Assembly (NCBI GenBank): GCA_036380275.1
Contig: DASVFB010000307.1
Span: 1 to 10,394 of the forward strand
DNA from: DASVFB01 sp036380275
GTDB lineage: Bacteria; Actinomycetota; Thermoleophilia; Gaiellales; Gaiellaceae
Direction: 5' to 3'
Length of the DNA: 10,394 nt
Numbering within the stretch: position 1 is the first letter of the stretch; each line of letters starts with the position of its first letter. The position numbers and the translations under genes were made by a program. Positions 1-8,000 of the stretch are shown here, piece by piece. The notes under the pieces were generated by a model that saw only the letters and a list, made by a program, of their open reading frames with translations, was not told where the DNA came from and ran no database searches.

Positions 1-1
1 G

Positions 2-244
2 GTGAAGTCCATCCACGAAACGCGGTACGGCGAGCTGCTCGGGATCGTGATGGTGGGGCCGCACGTCACCGACCTGATCGAGGCCGGCGTTGTCGCGCTC
101 GACGCGGAGTCGACGGTCGAGACCGTCGCCGACGGCATGGCGGCCCATCCCACACTTTCGGAGGCCGTCAAAGAGGCTGGGCTGGTCGCGCTCGGCCGGC
201 CGATTCATTTGCCGCCGAAGCGGAAAGCCACAGCCAGGGCTTAG
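2..244 (+). CDS. lpdA: Dihydrolipoamide dehydrogenase (E3), C-terminal fragment
   Basis: This is the 3' end of a gene that begins before the window; about 80 residues are visible. It matches the dimerisation domain of dihydrolipoamide dehydrogenase, the FAD enzyme that reoxidises lipoyl groups of 2-oxoacid dehydrogenase complexes with NAD+. The diagnostic stretch is HPTLSEAVKEAG near residues 49-60. Its HPTLSE holds the active-site His that, in this family, works with a Glu to activate the disulfide of the partner subunit. Before it are GELLGIVMVGPHVTDLI and the family-typical LVALGRPIH follows. The FAD and NAD domains and redox cysteines lie outside the window. The GTG at position 2 is an internal Val codon, not a start. 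The gene ends in TAG 19 nt before a small membrane-protein gene on the same strand. Which complex (pyruvate, branched-chain or 2-oxoglutarate) it serves cannot be seen. Confidence 0.93.
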   Translation: MKSIHETRYGELLGIVMVGPHVTDLIEAGVVALDAESTVETVADGMAAHPTLSEAVKEAGLVALGRPIHLPPKRKATARA

Positions 245-263
245 CGAACGGAAGGGAGCGGCA

Positions 264-488
264 ATGGGAATCGTCAACAGGCGCAACGCGATGCTCGGCT
301 GGGCTGTGTGGCAGGTCGGCAAGCGGGTTGCGGAGCAGAAGGCGAAGAGCTCCGTCTCGACTGCCGAGGGTGGGAAGAAGAAGAGGCGGCTGAGCAAGGC
401 TGCATTCATCGCCGGGGTCGTAGCGGTCGGCGGGGCGCTGGTGTTCTGGCGGAAGAAGAGCTCCGACGACGAGCTCCCGCCCGTGTGA
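264..488 (+). CDS. Small single-pass membrane protein, function unknown
   Basis: A 74-residue protein I do not recognise as a named family. The ATG at 264 is chosen because a good Shine-Dalgarno sequence (GAAGGGAG, 251-258) lies 5 nt upstream; the frame is open further upstream but that part overlaps the lpd gene. The N-terminal half is amphipathic and basic (MGIVNRRNAMLGWAVWQVGK), followed by a Lys/Arg cluster KKKRR near residues 38-42. One hydrophobic segment (AAFIAGVVAVGGALVFW, about 46-62) is followed by RKK and an acidic tail ending DDELPPV. The charge pattern fits a single membrane segment, but the basic residues on both sides make the orientation unclear. Its TGA overlaps the GTG start of the downstream aminotransferase (GTGA, 485-488), so the two are probably translationally coupled. 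Function is unknown. Confidence 0.75.
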   Translation: MGIVNRRNAMLGWAVWQVGKRVAEQKAKSSVSTAEGGKKKRRLSKAAFIAGVVAVGGALVFWRKKSSDDELPPV

Positions 489-1597
489 GCGGCGCGCGAT
501 TCTTCCGCCGCTCGATCGCCGAGCTCGTTCCCTACGAGCCGGGAAAGCCGATCGAAGAGGTACAGCGCGAGCTCGGCCTCGCCCGCGTCGTGAAGCTCGC
601 ATCGAACGAGGGGACGTTCGGACCGTTTCCGGCGGCCCTCGAAGCCCTCGAGCGCCAGGCACCCGAGTTGAACCGCTATCCCGACGGAGGCGCCTATGCT
701 CTCCGCGTCGCGCTCGCCGAGCGCCACGACGTGCGCTTCGAGCACGTGGCCATCGGGTCGGGCGCCGACGGCGTCATCGACTGTCTGAGTCAGGCAGTGC
801 TCGAGGACGGCGACGAGATCGTCTGCGGCTGGCCGTCGTTTCCGAGCTACGTGCTCGGCGCGATCAAGCTCGGCGCGCGTCCGGTCCGCGTTCCGCTGCG
901 CGAGCACCGTTACGACCTCGACGCGTTACTCGACGCGATCACGCCGCGGACGAAACTCGTCTACGTCTGCGTCCCGAACAATCCGACCGGCACGACGAAC
1001 AGTCGCGCGGAGCTGACCCGCTTCCTGGACCAAGTCCCTGGGCACGTTCTCACGATCCTCGACCAGGCGTACGCCGAGTACATCGACGATCCCGACTATC
1101 CCGACGGCGTCGAGGAGTACTTCAACGCCGGGAGGCGCGTGGTCGTCCTGCGCACGTTCTCGAAGATCTACGGCCTCGCCGGGCTGCGCGTGGGCTACGG
1201 CATCGCGCCCGAAGACGTTGTGCTCGAGATCGGCAAGGTGCGTCGCGCGTTCGACATCACGTCGGCTGCGCAGGTCGCGGCGCTCGCGAGCTTGGGAGAT
1301 GAGCAGGAGCTCGCGCGTAGGCGAGCGGCGTGCGCTGCGGAACGAGCGCAACTCGTGCAGATCCTCGTGCGAAGCGGCTTCGACGTCGCCGCTCCTGCCG
1401 TAGCGAATTTCGTGTACGCAGATACAGGAAGCGATGCTCGCGCGGTCTTCGACGCGCTGCTGCGTGAAGGTGTGATCGTACGGCCGTTGAAGGCCTTCGG
1501 TTCGGACACGGCGATTCGCGTCACCGTCGGAACGGCCGACGAGAACGCGTTCCTCGGAGAGGCTCTGGAAAGAGTCGCCGCCGCTGCGATGAAATAG
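485..1597 (+). CDS. hisC: HisC-like PLP-dependent aminotransferase (histidinol-phosphate or aromatic amino acid)
   Basis: A 370-residue fold-type I, class I/II aminotransferase of the usual HisC length. Visible motifs from the GTG start: KLASNEG at 37-43 (substrate/cofactor region), GSGADG at 91-96 (phosphate loop), PNNPTGT at 164-170 with the PLP-contacting Asn, D193 and Y196 in LDQAYAEY, and TFSKIYGLAGLRVGYG at 224-239, with K227 as the Schiff-base lysine and R235 as phosphate ligand. AIRVTVG near the C-terminus carries the substrate-carboxylate Arg. Family members convert imidazole-acetol phosphate to histidinol phosphate with glutamate; close paralogues transaminate aromatic amino acids. 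No other his gene is nearby, so the substrate is uncertain. GTG at 485 is preferred over a longer open frame back to 308 because the aligned fold starts at about residue 4 and the extension overlaps the small upstream gene. The MFS gene starts 8 nt after its stop. Confidence 0.88.
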   Translation: MSGARFFRRSIAELVPYEPGKPIEEVQRELGLARVVKLASNEGTFGPFPAALEALERQAPELNRYPDGGAYALRVALAERHDVRFEHVAIGSGADGVIDCLSQAVLEDGDEIVCGWPSFPSYVLGAIKLGARPVRVPLREHRYDLDALLDAITPRTKLVYVCVPNNPTGTTNSRAELTRFLDQVPGHVLTILDQAYAEYIDDPDYPDGVEEYFNAGRRVVVLRTFSKIYGLAGLRVGYGIAPEDVVLEIGKVRRAFDITSAAQVAALASLGDEQELARRRAACAAERAQLVQILVRSGFDVAAPAVANFVYADTGSDARAVFDALLREGVIVRPLKAFGSDTAIRVTVGTADENAFLGEALERVAAAAMK

Positions 1598-1605
1598 GTC
1601 GGACC

Positions 1606-2874
1606 GTGGGCCACGCCGAGCTGCTCCGCCGGAACGCCAGCTTCCGTCTGCTGTTCCTGGCGACGCTCGGATCGCTCGTCGGAACATGGCTGGCGACCAT
1701 CGCGCTGACGGTCGAGATCTACGACCGCACGCACTCGGGCGGCTGGATCAGCGCGCTCCTCATCTCGATCTTCCTGCCGACGGTGATCGTCGGTGTCGCG
1801 GTCGGGCCGCTCCTCGACAGGCTGTCCCGGCGGAGACTGATGGTTGCGTCCGACCTCCTACGCGCGGGCGTCTTCGTGGCGCTGCCCTTCGTCGACCGCC
1901 CCGGGTGGATCGTTGCGCTCGCCGGCCTGAGTGGGCTCGGCAACGCCGTGTACCGGCCGACTGTGAACGCCGCGATGCCGAACCTCCTCGAGGAGGACGA
2001 GCTCGAGAAGGGCAACGCGCTTTTCATGACCGTCGAGAACATGGCGTGGGCGGTCGGGCCGCTCATCGGCGGTGCGATCGTCGCCACGTCCGGCACGCAG
2101 GCGGCGTACTGGATCAACGCCGTCTCGTTCGTGTTCTCTGCCGCGCTGATCCGTGCGATTCCGGCCGGTCGCCTCCAGTCGGAGGTATCGGAGGGCCGGG
2201 GGCACTGGCGGGACATTGTCGACGGGCTTGCACTCGCCAAGCGCTCGCCGGCCGTTCAGACTGTGGTCGCCGCCTGGAGCGTGACGATGCTCGGCGTCGC
2301 ATGCATCAACGTCGGTGAGATCGTGATCGCGAAGTCGTCGTTCAACGCCGGCGACTTCGGCTTCGGTCTCCTCTTCGGCGCGTCGGGCGTCGGCCTCGCG
2401 ATCGGCAGCTTCGCCGGCGGCATGCTCGCGGAGCGCCGTCCGATCCGGACGCTCTACGGCCCGGCGATCATCCTCGCCGGTCTCGGCTACGGGTTCGCCG
2501 CCGCTGCCCCGAACGTCTGGCTCGCGGCGCCGGCGGTTGTGGTCGCCGGCATCGGGAACGGCGCGGCGGCGCTGTACAACGTCCTCCTCATCCAACGCGG
2601 CGTTCCCGACATGTATCGCGGTCGCGCGTTCACGATCACGATGAGTGTCACGTACGCGATCCTCGGGCCGGCGATGGCCATTGCAGGGCCGGTGACGACG
2701 GCGCTGGGCGGCCGCTGGATCTGGGCGATCGGCGCCGGCTTCTCGGTGCTCTCCGGTCTCGTCGCGATCGCACTCTCGCCGCGCCTCCGCGACTCGGGTC
2801 CCGTGACCGAGGCGGAGGTGGAGGACGCCGAGGCCGTCGAGGGCGCCCCCGCTCTCGAAACGACACCGCACTAG
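1606..2874 (+). CDS. Major facilitator superfamily exporter (MFS_3 / EntS-like drug or metabolite efflux)
   Basis: A 422-residue integral membrane protein with repeated hydrophobic segments, consistent with 12 helices. The first lies at about residues 13-34 and the second at about 46-70. A motif A-like loop GPLLDRLSRRRL (67-78) joins helices 2 and 3. The stretch MPNLLEEDELEKGNALF (124-140) followed by MAWAVGPLIGGAI is typical of the DHA3/MFS_3 branch, which includes EntS and macrolide-efflux-type transporters that export siderophores or hydrophobic compounds by proton antiport. A basic loop near 273-281 (LAERRPIR) begins the second half-repeat. The C-terminal 30 residues are acidic and non-membrane (TEAEVEDAEAVEG). 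GTG at 1606 is preceded by AGGT (1596-1599) at 6 nt spacing, just after the aminotransferase stop. Substrate cannot be read from sequence. Confidence 0.9.
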   Translation: MGHAELLRRNASFRLLFLATLGSLVGTWLATIALTVEIYDRTHSGGWISALLISIFLPTVIVGVAVGPLLDRLSRRRLMVASDLLRAGVFVALPFVDRPGWIVALAGLSGLGNAVYRPTVNAAMPNLLEEDELEKGNALFMTVENMAWAVGPLIGGAIVATSGTQAAYWINAVSFVFSAALIRAIPAGRLQSEVSEGRGHWRDIVDGLALAKRSPAVQTVVAAWSVTMLGVACINVGEIVIAKSSFNAGDFGFGLLFGASGVGLAIGSFAGGMLAERRPIRTLYGPAIILAGLGYGFAAAAPNVWLAAPAVVVAGIGNGAAALYNVLLIQRGVPDMYRGRAFTITMSVTYAILGPAMAIAGPVTTALGGRWIWAIGAGFSVLSGLVAIALSPRLRDSGPVTEAEVEDAEAVEGAPALETTPH

Positions 2875-2895
2875 CAGGGCACTAGCATTGCCGCA
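2860..2895 (+). promoter_or_regulatory. Candidate leaderless promoter for the MeaB-type GTPase gene
   Basis: TAGCAT at 2883-2888 fits the actinobacterial -10 consensus TANNNT and ends 7 nt before the ATG at 2896, which would place the transcription start at or next to the start codon. ACGACA at 2860-2865 shares the GACA core of a -35 box and is separated by 17 bp. No Shine-Dalgarno sequence precedes this ATG, which fits a leaderless message. The -10 lies in the second copy of a 9-nt repeat (GCACTAGCA at 2868-2876 and 2879-2887). Inferred from sequence only. Confidence 0.4.
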
Positions 2896-3891
2896 ATGGC
2901 CGGGCGGCGGGACTGGACGCGCGAAACGCTCGCCGAAGGCGTGCGCGCCGGCGACAAGCGGGCGCTCGCACGCGCGATCACACTTGTGGAGAACGGCGAG
3001 CCGCTCGCGTACGACGTGGTCCGCGACATCTACCCAGACACCGGCCGCAGCTACGCCGTCGGCGTCACCGGCCCCCCGGGTGTCGGCAAGTCGTCCCTGA
3101 TCAGCGCGCTCGTCCGGCACGTCCGCGGCCGGGAGCAGAGCGTGGGGGTGATCTCGGTCGACCCATCGAGCCCGTTCTCGCAGGGGGCGCTCCTCGGCGA
3201 CCGCATCCGTCTGAGCGACCACTTCCTCGACCCGGACGTGTTCATCCGCTCGATGGGCTCACGCGGGCATCTCGGCGGCCTGGCGGAGGCGACGCTGCAG
3301 GCGATGCTCGTGCTCGACGCGTCGGGCAAGGACCTGCTGTTCCTCGAGACGGTCGGCGCCGGGCAGGGCGAGGTGGAGGTGATCGGCATCGCAGACACCG
3401 TGCTACTCGTGTTGATGCCCGGCTCCGGCGACTCCGTTCAGGCGCTGAAGGCCGGAATCATGGAGATTCCCGACGTGATCGCCGTCAACAAGATGGATCA
3501 TCCGGCCGCGAAGACGATGGTCAACGAGGTGCGCTCGATTCTCACGCTGGATAAGGAGCGCAAGTGGAAACCGCCGATCGTCCTCACCGAGGCGACGCGC
3601 GGAGAGAACGTTGACGTGCTCTGGGAGAAGATCACCGCGCATCGCGCCTTCCTCGAGGAAGACGACGGGCTCGAGCAACGGCGCCGGCGGAACCTCGCAG
3701 GCGAGGTGTTCGCTGTTGCGTCGTCGCGTGCGAAGGCGCATCTACAGCACGCCGTGGCCGACGATCCCGAGCTGCGGCGACTGCTCGACGAGGTGCAGCG
3801 CCGTGAGCTCGACCCCTTGACCGCAGTGCGCGAGATCATGGAGAAGGTGTTTCGAATTGGCGATACGAACGGCTCCCCCGACGCTTCGTGA
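2896..3891 (+). CDS. meaB: MeaB/ArgK-family P-loop GTPase (methylmalonyl-CoA mutase-associated chaperone)
   Basis: A 331-residue G3E-family GTPase, full length for MeaB (about 320-330). Order of motifs: Walker A GPPGVGKS at 59-66; the family signature VDPSSPFSQGALLGDRIR at 88-105 with the Asp and Arg of the switch region; ETVGAGQGE at 151-159 as Walker B/switch II; NKMD at 198-201 for guanine recognition. A helical C-terminal region (about 260-330) corresponds to the dimerisation arm. Characterised MeaB proteins gate delivery of adenosylcobalamin to methylmalonyl-CoA mutase and protect or repair it, using GTP hydrolysis; E. coli ArgK/YgfD was once misnamed an arginine transport kinase. The mutase is not in this window, which is unusual because the genes are often adjacent. 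The related isobutyryl-CoA mutase is another possible partner. The last 35 nt overlap the next gene in a different frame. Confidence 0.93.
   Translation: MAGRRDWTRETLAEGVRAGDKRALARAITLVENGEPLAYDVVRDIYPDTGRSYAVGVTGPPGVGKSSLISALVRHVRGREQSVGVISVDPSSPFSQGALLGDRIRLSDHFLDPDVFIRSMGSRGHLGGLAEATLQAMLVLDASGKDLLFLETVGAGQGEVEVIGIADTVLLVLMPGSGDSVQALKAGIMEIPDVIAVNKMDHPAAKTMVNEVRSILTLDKERKWKPPIVLTEATRGENVDVLWEKITAHRAFLEEDDGLEQRRRRNLAGEVFAVASSRAKAHLQHAVADDPELRRLLDEVQRRELDPLTAVREIMEKVFRIGDTNGSPDAS
3840..3859 (+). promoter_or_regulatory. Shine-Dalgarno that supports a TTG start for threonine ammonia-lyase
   Basis: GGAGAAGG at 3840-3847 lies 9 nt before TTG at 3857-3859, inside the 3' end of the GTPase gene. 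No ATG or GTG is available in this frame near the conserved N-terminus, and the protein from this TTG begins a few residues before the family's conserved DIEEARERL helix. The purine-rich site is therefore what decides the start. Confidence 0.65.
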
Positions 3892-5029
3892 CATCGAGGA
3901 GGCGCGCGAGCGCCTCTCCGGGATCGCCCGCGTCACTCCGGTCTACGGCTCGGAGACCTTGTCCCGCCTCGCCGGCCGCGAGATCTGGCTGAAGGCCGAG
4001 AACCTCCAGCGGACGGGCGCCTTCAAGGTGCGAGGCGCGGTGAACCGGATCGCGCTGCTCGACGACGACGAACGGGCCGCTGGCGTTGTCGCCGCGAGCG
4101 CGGGCAACCACGGCCAGGCGGTCGCGTGGGCAGCGCGCGAAGCCGGCGTCCGCGCGCGCATCTACGTCCCGCTCGACGCACCGATGGCGAAGGTGGACGC
4201 GTGCCAGAACTACGGCGCGGAGCTCGAGCTCGCCGGCGAGATGTTCGAAGACGCGCTTACCTCGGCGGAAGCGTATGCGGACGAGACGGGAGCCACGTTC
4301 GTGCATCCGTTCGAGGATCCGGTCGTCATCGCCGGCCAGGGCACCGTCGGGCTCGAACTCGCGGAGCAGCTGCCCGAGACGCAGACCGTTCTCATCCCCG
4401 TCGGCGGCGGCGGGCTCGCGGCAGGCATCGCCACGGCGCTGCGGGCGACGATGCCGGATGTCCGGATCGTCGGCGTCCGCGCCGGGAAATCCGGGTACAC
4501 GATCGCGGACGGGATCTACGTCAAGCGCCAGGGCGAGTTGACGACGAGCATGCTCGACACGCTGCTCGACGACATGGTCGACGTCGCCGACGAGGAGATC
4601 ACCGAGGCGATCGTCCTCCTGCTCGAGCGGTCGAAGCTCGTGGTCGAGGGTGCCGGCGCTGTCGGCGTCGCCGCCCTGCTGAGTCAGAAGGCCGGCGGCG
4701 AGGGACCGGCCGTGGCCGTCCTGTCCGGCGGCAACATCGACCCGACGCTGCTCATCTCGGTCATGCGACACGGGCTCACGGTCGCAGGCCGCTACCTCGT
4801 CGTGCGCACCACGATCCCCGACCGGCCGGGCGAGCTGATCAAGCTCCTGCAGCTCTGCGCCGAGCAGCGCGTGAACGTCATCTCCGTCGAGCATCACCGC
4901 GAGGGAATGCACATCTCGGTGGCGGAGACCGAGGTCGAGCTGACCGTCGGGACGCGCAATCTTGCACACTGCGAAGAGGTCATCGCCGCAATCGAAGCTC
5001 ACGGCTATCCCACACAACGCGTGCGATGA
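3857..5029 (+). CDS. ilvA: Threonine ammonia-lyase with C-terminal ACT domain
   Basis: A 390-residue fold-type II PLP enzyme that deaminates L-threonine (and often serine) to 2-oxobutyrate and ammonia. Visible: N-terminal helix LRDIEEARERL; AENLQRTGAFKVRGA with the Schiff-base lysine K57; SAGNHGQ at 81-87, which binds the substrate carboxylate; the PLP phosphate loop GGGG at 183-186; and SGGNID at 290-295 near the pyridine nitrogen. Residues of about 314-388 form a single ACT domain (RTTIPDRPGELIKLLQL then VISVEHHR), the short single-ACT form rather than the long IlvA with two ACT-like subdomains. ACT domains commonly bind amino acids, so isoleucine or valine control is plausible but not shown. 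It starts with TTG inside the GTPase gene (35-nt overlap) and its TGA overlaps the ATG of the cyclase gene (ATGA, 5026-5029). It could supply isoleucine synthesis or threonine catabolism. Confidence 0.93.
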   Translation: MAIRTAPPTLRDIEEARERLSGIARVTPVYGSETLSRLAGREIWLKAENLQRTGAFKVRGAVNRIALLDDDERAAGVVAASAGNHGQAVAWAAREAGVRARIYVPLDAPMAKVDACQNYGAELELAGEMFEDALTSAEAYADETGATFVHPFEDPVVIAGQGTVGLELAEQLPETQTVLIPVGGGGLAAGIATALRATMPDVRIVGVRAGKSGYTIADGIYVKRQGELTTSMLDTLLDDMVDVADEEITEAIVLLLERSKLVVEGAGAVGVAALLSQKAGGEGPAVAVLSGGNIDPTLLISVMRHGLTVAGRYLVVRTTIPDRPGELIKLLQLCAEQRVNVISVEHHREGMHISVAETEVELTVGTRNLAHCEEVIAAIEAHGYPTQRVR

Positions 5030-8000
5030 GCGCGCGCCGCGAGCGGAAGGTCGTGACCGTGTTGTTCGCGGACCTCGTCGGCTTCACCGCGCGCGCCGAG
5101 TCGCTCGACCCGGAGGACGTCGAGGCGATTCTCCGCCCGTATCACGAGCGTCTGCGCGAAGAGCTCGAGCAGCGCGGCGGCACGGTCGAGAAGTTCGTCG
5201 GCGACGCGGTGATGGCCGTCTTCGGCGCGCCGCTGGCGCACGAGGACGACCCCGAGCGCGCCGTGCGCGCGGCGCTCGCCATCCGCGACGGCGTCGTCGA
5301 GGACGGCACGCTCGAGGTTCGGACCGCGGTCAACACCGGCGAGGCGCTGGTCAGCGTCGACGCCCGCCCTGAGCGGGGAGAGGGCATGGTCGCGGGCGAC
5401 GTCGTCAACACGGCGTCTCGCCTGCAGTCCGCCGCGCCCGCGAACGGCATCCTGGTCGGCGAGACGACCTACCGCGCGACGAGGCACGTGATCGACTACA
5501 GCGAGCACGCGCCGGTCGAGGCGAAAGGCAAGGCAGAGCCGGTGCCCGTGTGGGAGGTCGTGGACGCGAAGGCGCGCATCGGCGTCGAGATGAGCGGGCC
5601 CGCGACACCGCTCGTCGGGCGCCGGCGCGAGCGGGATCTCATGCTGTCGACGTTCGATCGCGTTCGCCGCGAGTCTTCGACGCAGCTTGTCACCATCGCC
5701 GGCGTTCCCGGAATCGGGAAGAGCCGTCTCGTCGCCGAGCTGTACGGCGAGCTCGAGCGCGAGGCGGAGCTGACGAACTGGCGCCGCGGTCGCGCACTCC
5801 CGTACGGCGAGGGTGGAGCTCTCTGGGCGTTCGCCGAGATGGTCAAGGCGCAGGCCGGCATCCTCGAGAGCGACGGCGCGTCCGAGGCCGAACGGAAGCT
5901 CAGAGAAGCGGTCGACGCAGTCGTCCCCGAGGACGACGTCGCGTGGGTCGAGGGCCGGCTTCGCCCGCTCGTCGGGCTGAGCGCGGAACCCAGCGAGCGG
6001 GAAGAGAGCTTCGCCGCGTGGCGGCGGTTCGTCGAAGGGCTCGTCGAACAACGGCCGACCGTGCTCGTCTTCGAAGACCTCCACTGGGCCGACGACGAGC
6101 TGCTCGACTTCGTGGACGAGCTCGCCGACTGGGTCGAGCACGTCCCGCTGCTCGTTGTCGTGACGGCGCGGCCCGAGCTCTTCGAACGGCGGCCGGACTG
6201 GGGCGGCGGCAAGCGCAACTCGCTCACAGTCTCTCTCTCGCCGCTCGACGACGGCGACACGGCACGGCTGCTGGCGGCGCTGCTCGACCGCAGCGTCCTA
6301 CCGGCCGAGCAGCAGCAGGAGCTCCTCGCTCGCGCAGGCGGCAACCCGCTCTATGCCGAGCAGTTCGCGCGGATGTTCGCGGAGCGCGGTGAGTCGGGCG
6401 GGACGCTGCCCGAGACCGTCCAGGGGATCATCACGGCGCGGCTCGACTCGCTCCCGCCGGACGAGAAAGAGCTGCTGCTCGACGCCGCCGTGCTCGGCAA
6501 GACGTTCTGGCGCGGTGGGCTCGGCGGCGAAGAGGTCGAGCCGCGACTTCGCTCGCTGCAGCGCAAGGAGTTCATCCGCCGTGAGCGGCACAGCGCGGTC
6601 GCGCGCGAGAGCGAGTTCTCGTTCGCGCACCTGCTCATCCGTGACGTCGCGTATGCCCAGATTCCGCGCGCGGAACGCGCCGAGAAGCACGTGCGGGCGG
6701 CGCGCTGGATCGACTCCCTCTCGGGTGACCGTGGCGAGGACCTCGCCGAGCTGCGCGCGCACCATTACGCGTCGGCGCTCGAGCTGGTCGAAGCCGCCGG
6801 CGGCGACTCGTCCGAGCTTCTCGGCCCTGCGGTCGACGCGCTGATCGCGGCGGCGCAACGAGCCGAGAAGCTCTTCGCCTTCGCACAGGTGGAGCGGTAC
6901 GCGTCGAGGGCGCTCGCTCTCGTTCCGGAAGGCGACCCGCGGAGACCGCAGGCACTGCTCGCGCTCGCCGCCGCCGAGGCGGAGCTCGGCAACGCCGAGT
7001 TCCACGAGCATGCGACTGAGGCTGCGGCCGCCTTCTGCGCGCTGGACAATCGTTCCTCCGCCGCCGCAGCGGTAACGTTGTCGGCGAGCTGGCTGTGGAA
7101 CTTCGGTCGCCGCGACGAGGCACATGCGGCAGCCGAACGCGCGCTCGCACTCGTCGGCGACGACGGCGTCTCGAGGGAGCAGGTCGCCGCGCTTGCGGTC
7201 CACTCGCGGCTGCTGATGCTCGGCTCGGAGTACCAGGAGTCGGTCGAGGTCGGAACCGCCGGCCTCGAAGCAGCGAGGCAACTCGGTGAGGAAGCCATCG
7301 AAACGAATCTGTTGATCACGATGGGGACAGCGCGTAACCGACTCGGTCGGGACGGCATGACGGATCTCGAGCGCGGCGGGGCGATGGCCGACCGTCTCAA
7401 CCTTCCGCGCGAGTACACGCGCGCGCACAACAACATCGCCGAGCAGCTGATCGTCGACGGCGATTTCAGCGGCGCCGAGCGGCGTTTCCAGCTCGCGCTC
7501 GAGCGTATGGAGCGGCTGGGAATCATCCAGAGCGTTGTGTGGTTGCTTCCGCAGGTCGCCGATCTTGCGTACATTCGCGGCGACTGGGCCGAAGCGGAGC
7601 AGAAACTCGGCCGCTTCGACGGCATCCTCGAGACGATTTCGGAGCATTACCTCGAGACGCAGGTACGCGGCATTCGCGCGGGAATGGCCACCGCTCGCGG
7701 CGATGCCGCTGCCGCTCGCCTTTGGGAGGCGATGCTCGACAGCGCTCGTTCGGTGAAGGATCCGCAGGCGCTCGGCCCGGCGCTCACCGGCCGGGCACGC
7801 TTTCTGCTCGACGAAGGGCAGGTCGACGCCGCAGCAGCCCTCGTGGACGAATTGATGACGCTCCCGGAGCTCTACCACATGGCGCTGCTCGACCTCGGGT
7901 GGCTGTCGCACGATCTTGGGCAGGACATGGAGACGCGGCCGGATGAAATCTCCGGCGTCTGGGGCGAAGCGGGAATGCTCGTCGCCCAGGGCAAGCTCGT

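Noticed and set aside
308..484. A 59-codon upstream extension of the aminotransferase frame
   Set aside because: It overlaps the small membrane-protein gene in another frame, is low-complexity Glu/Arg-rich, and is not part of the aminotransferase fold, which begins just after the GTG at 485.
1858..3222. A 454-codon open frame on the - strand across the MFS and MeaB genes
   Set aside because: It spans two genes with clear motifs on the + strand, is Arg/Asp-rich and shows no domain.
4126..5025. A 300-codon upstream extension of the cyclase frame
   Set aside because: It runs antiphase through the clearly coding ilvA gene and is Arg-rich, the usual product of a shifted frame in high-GC DNA; the cyclase domain starts right at ATG 5026.
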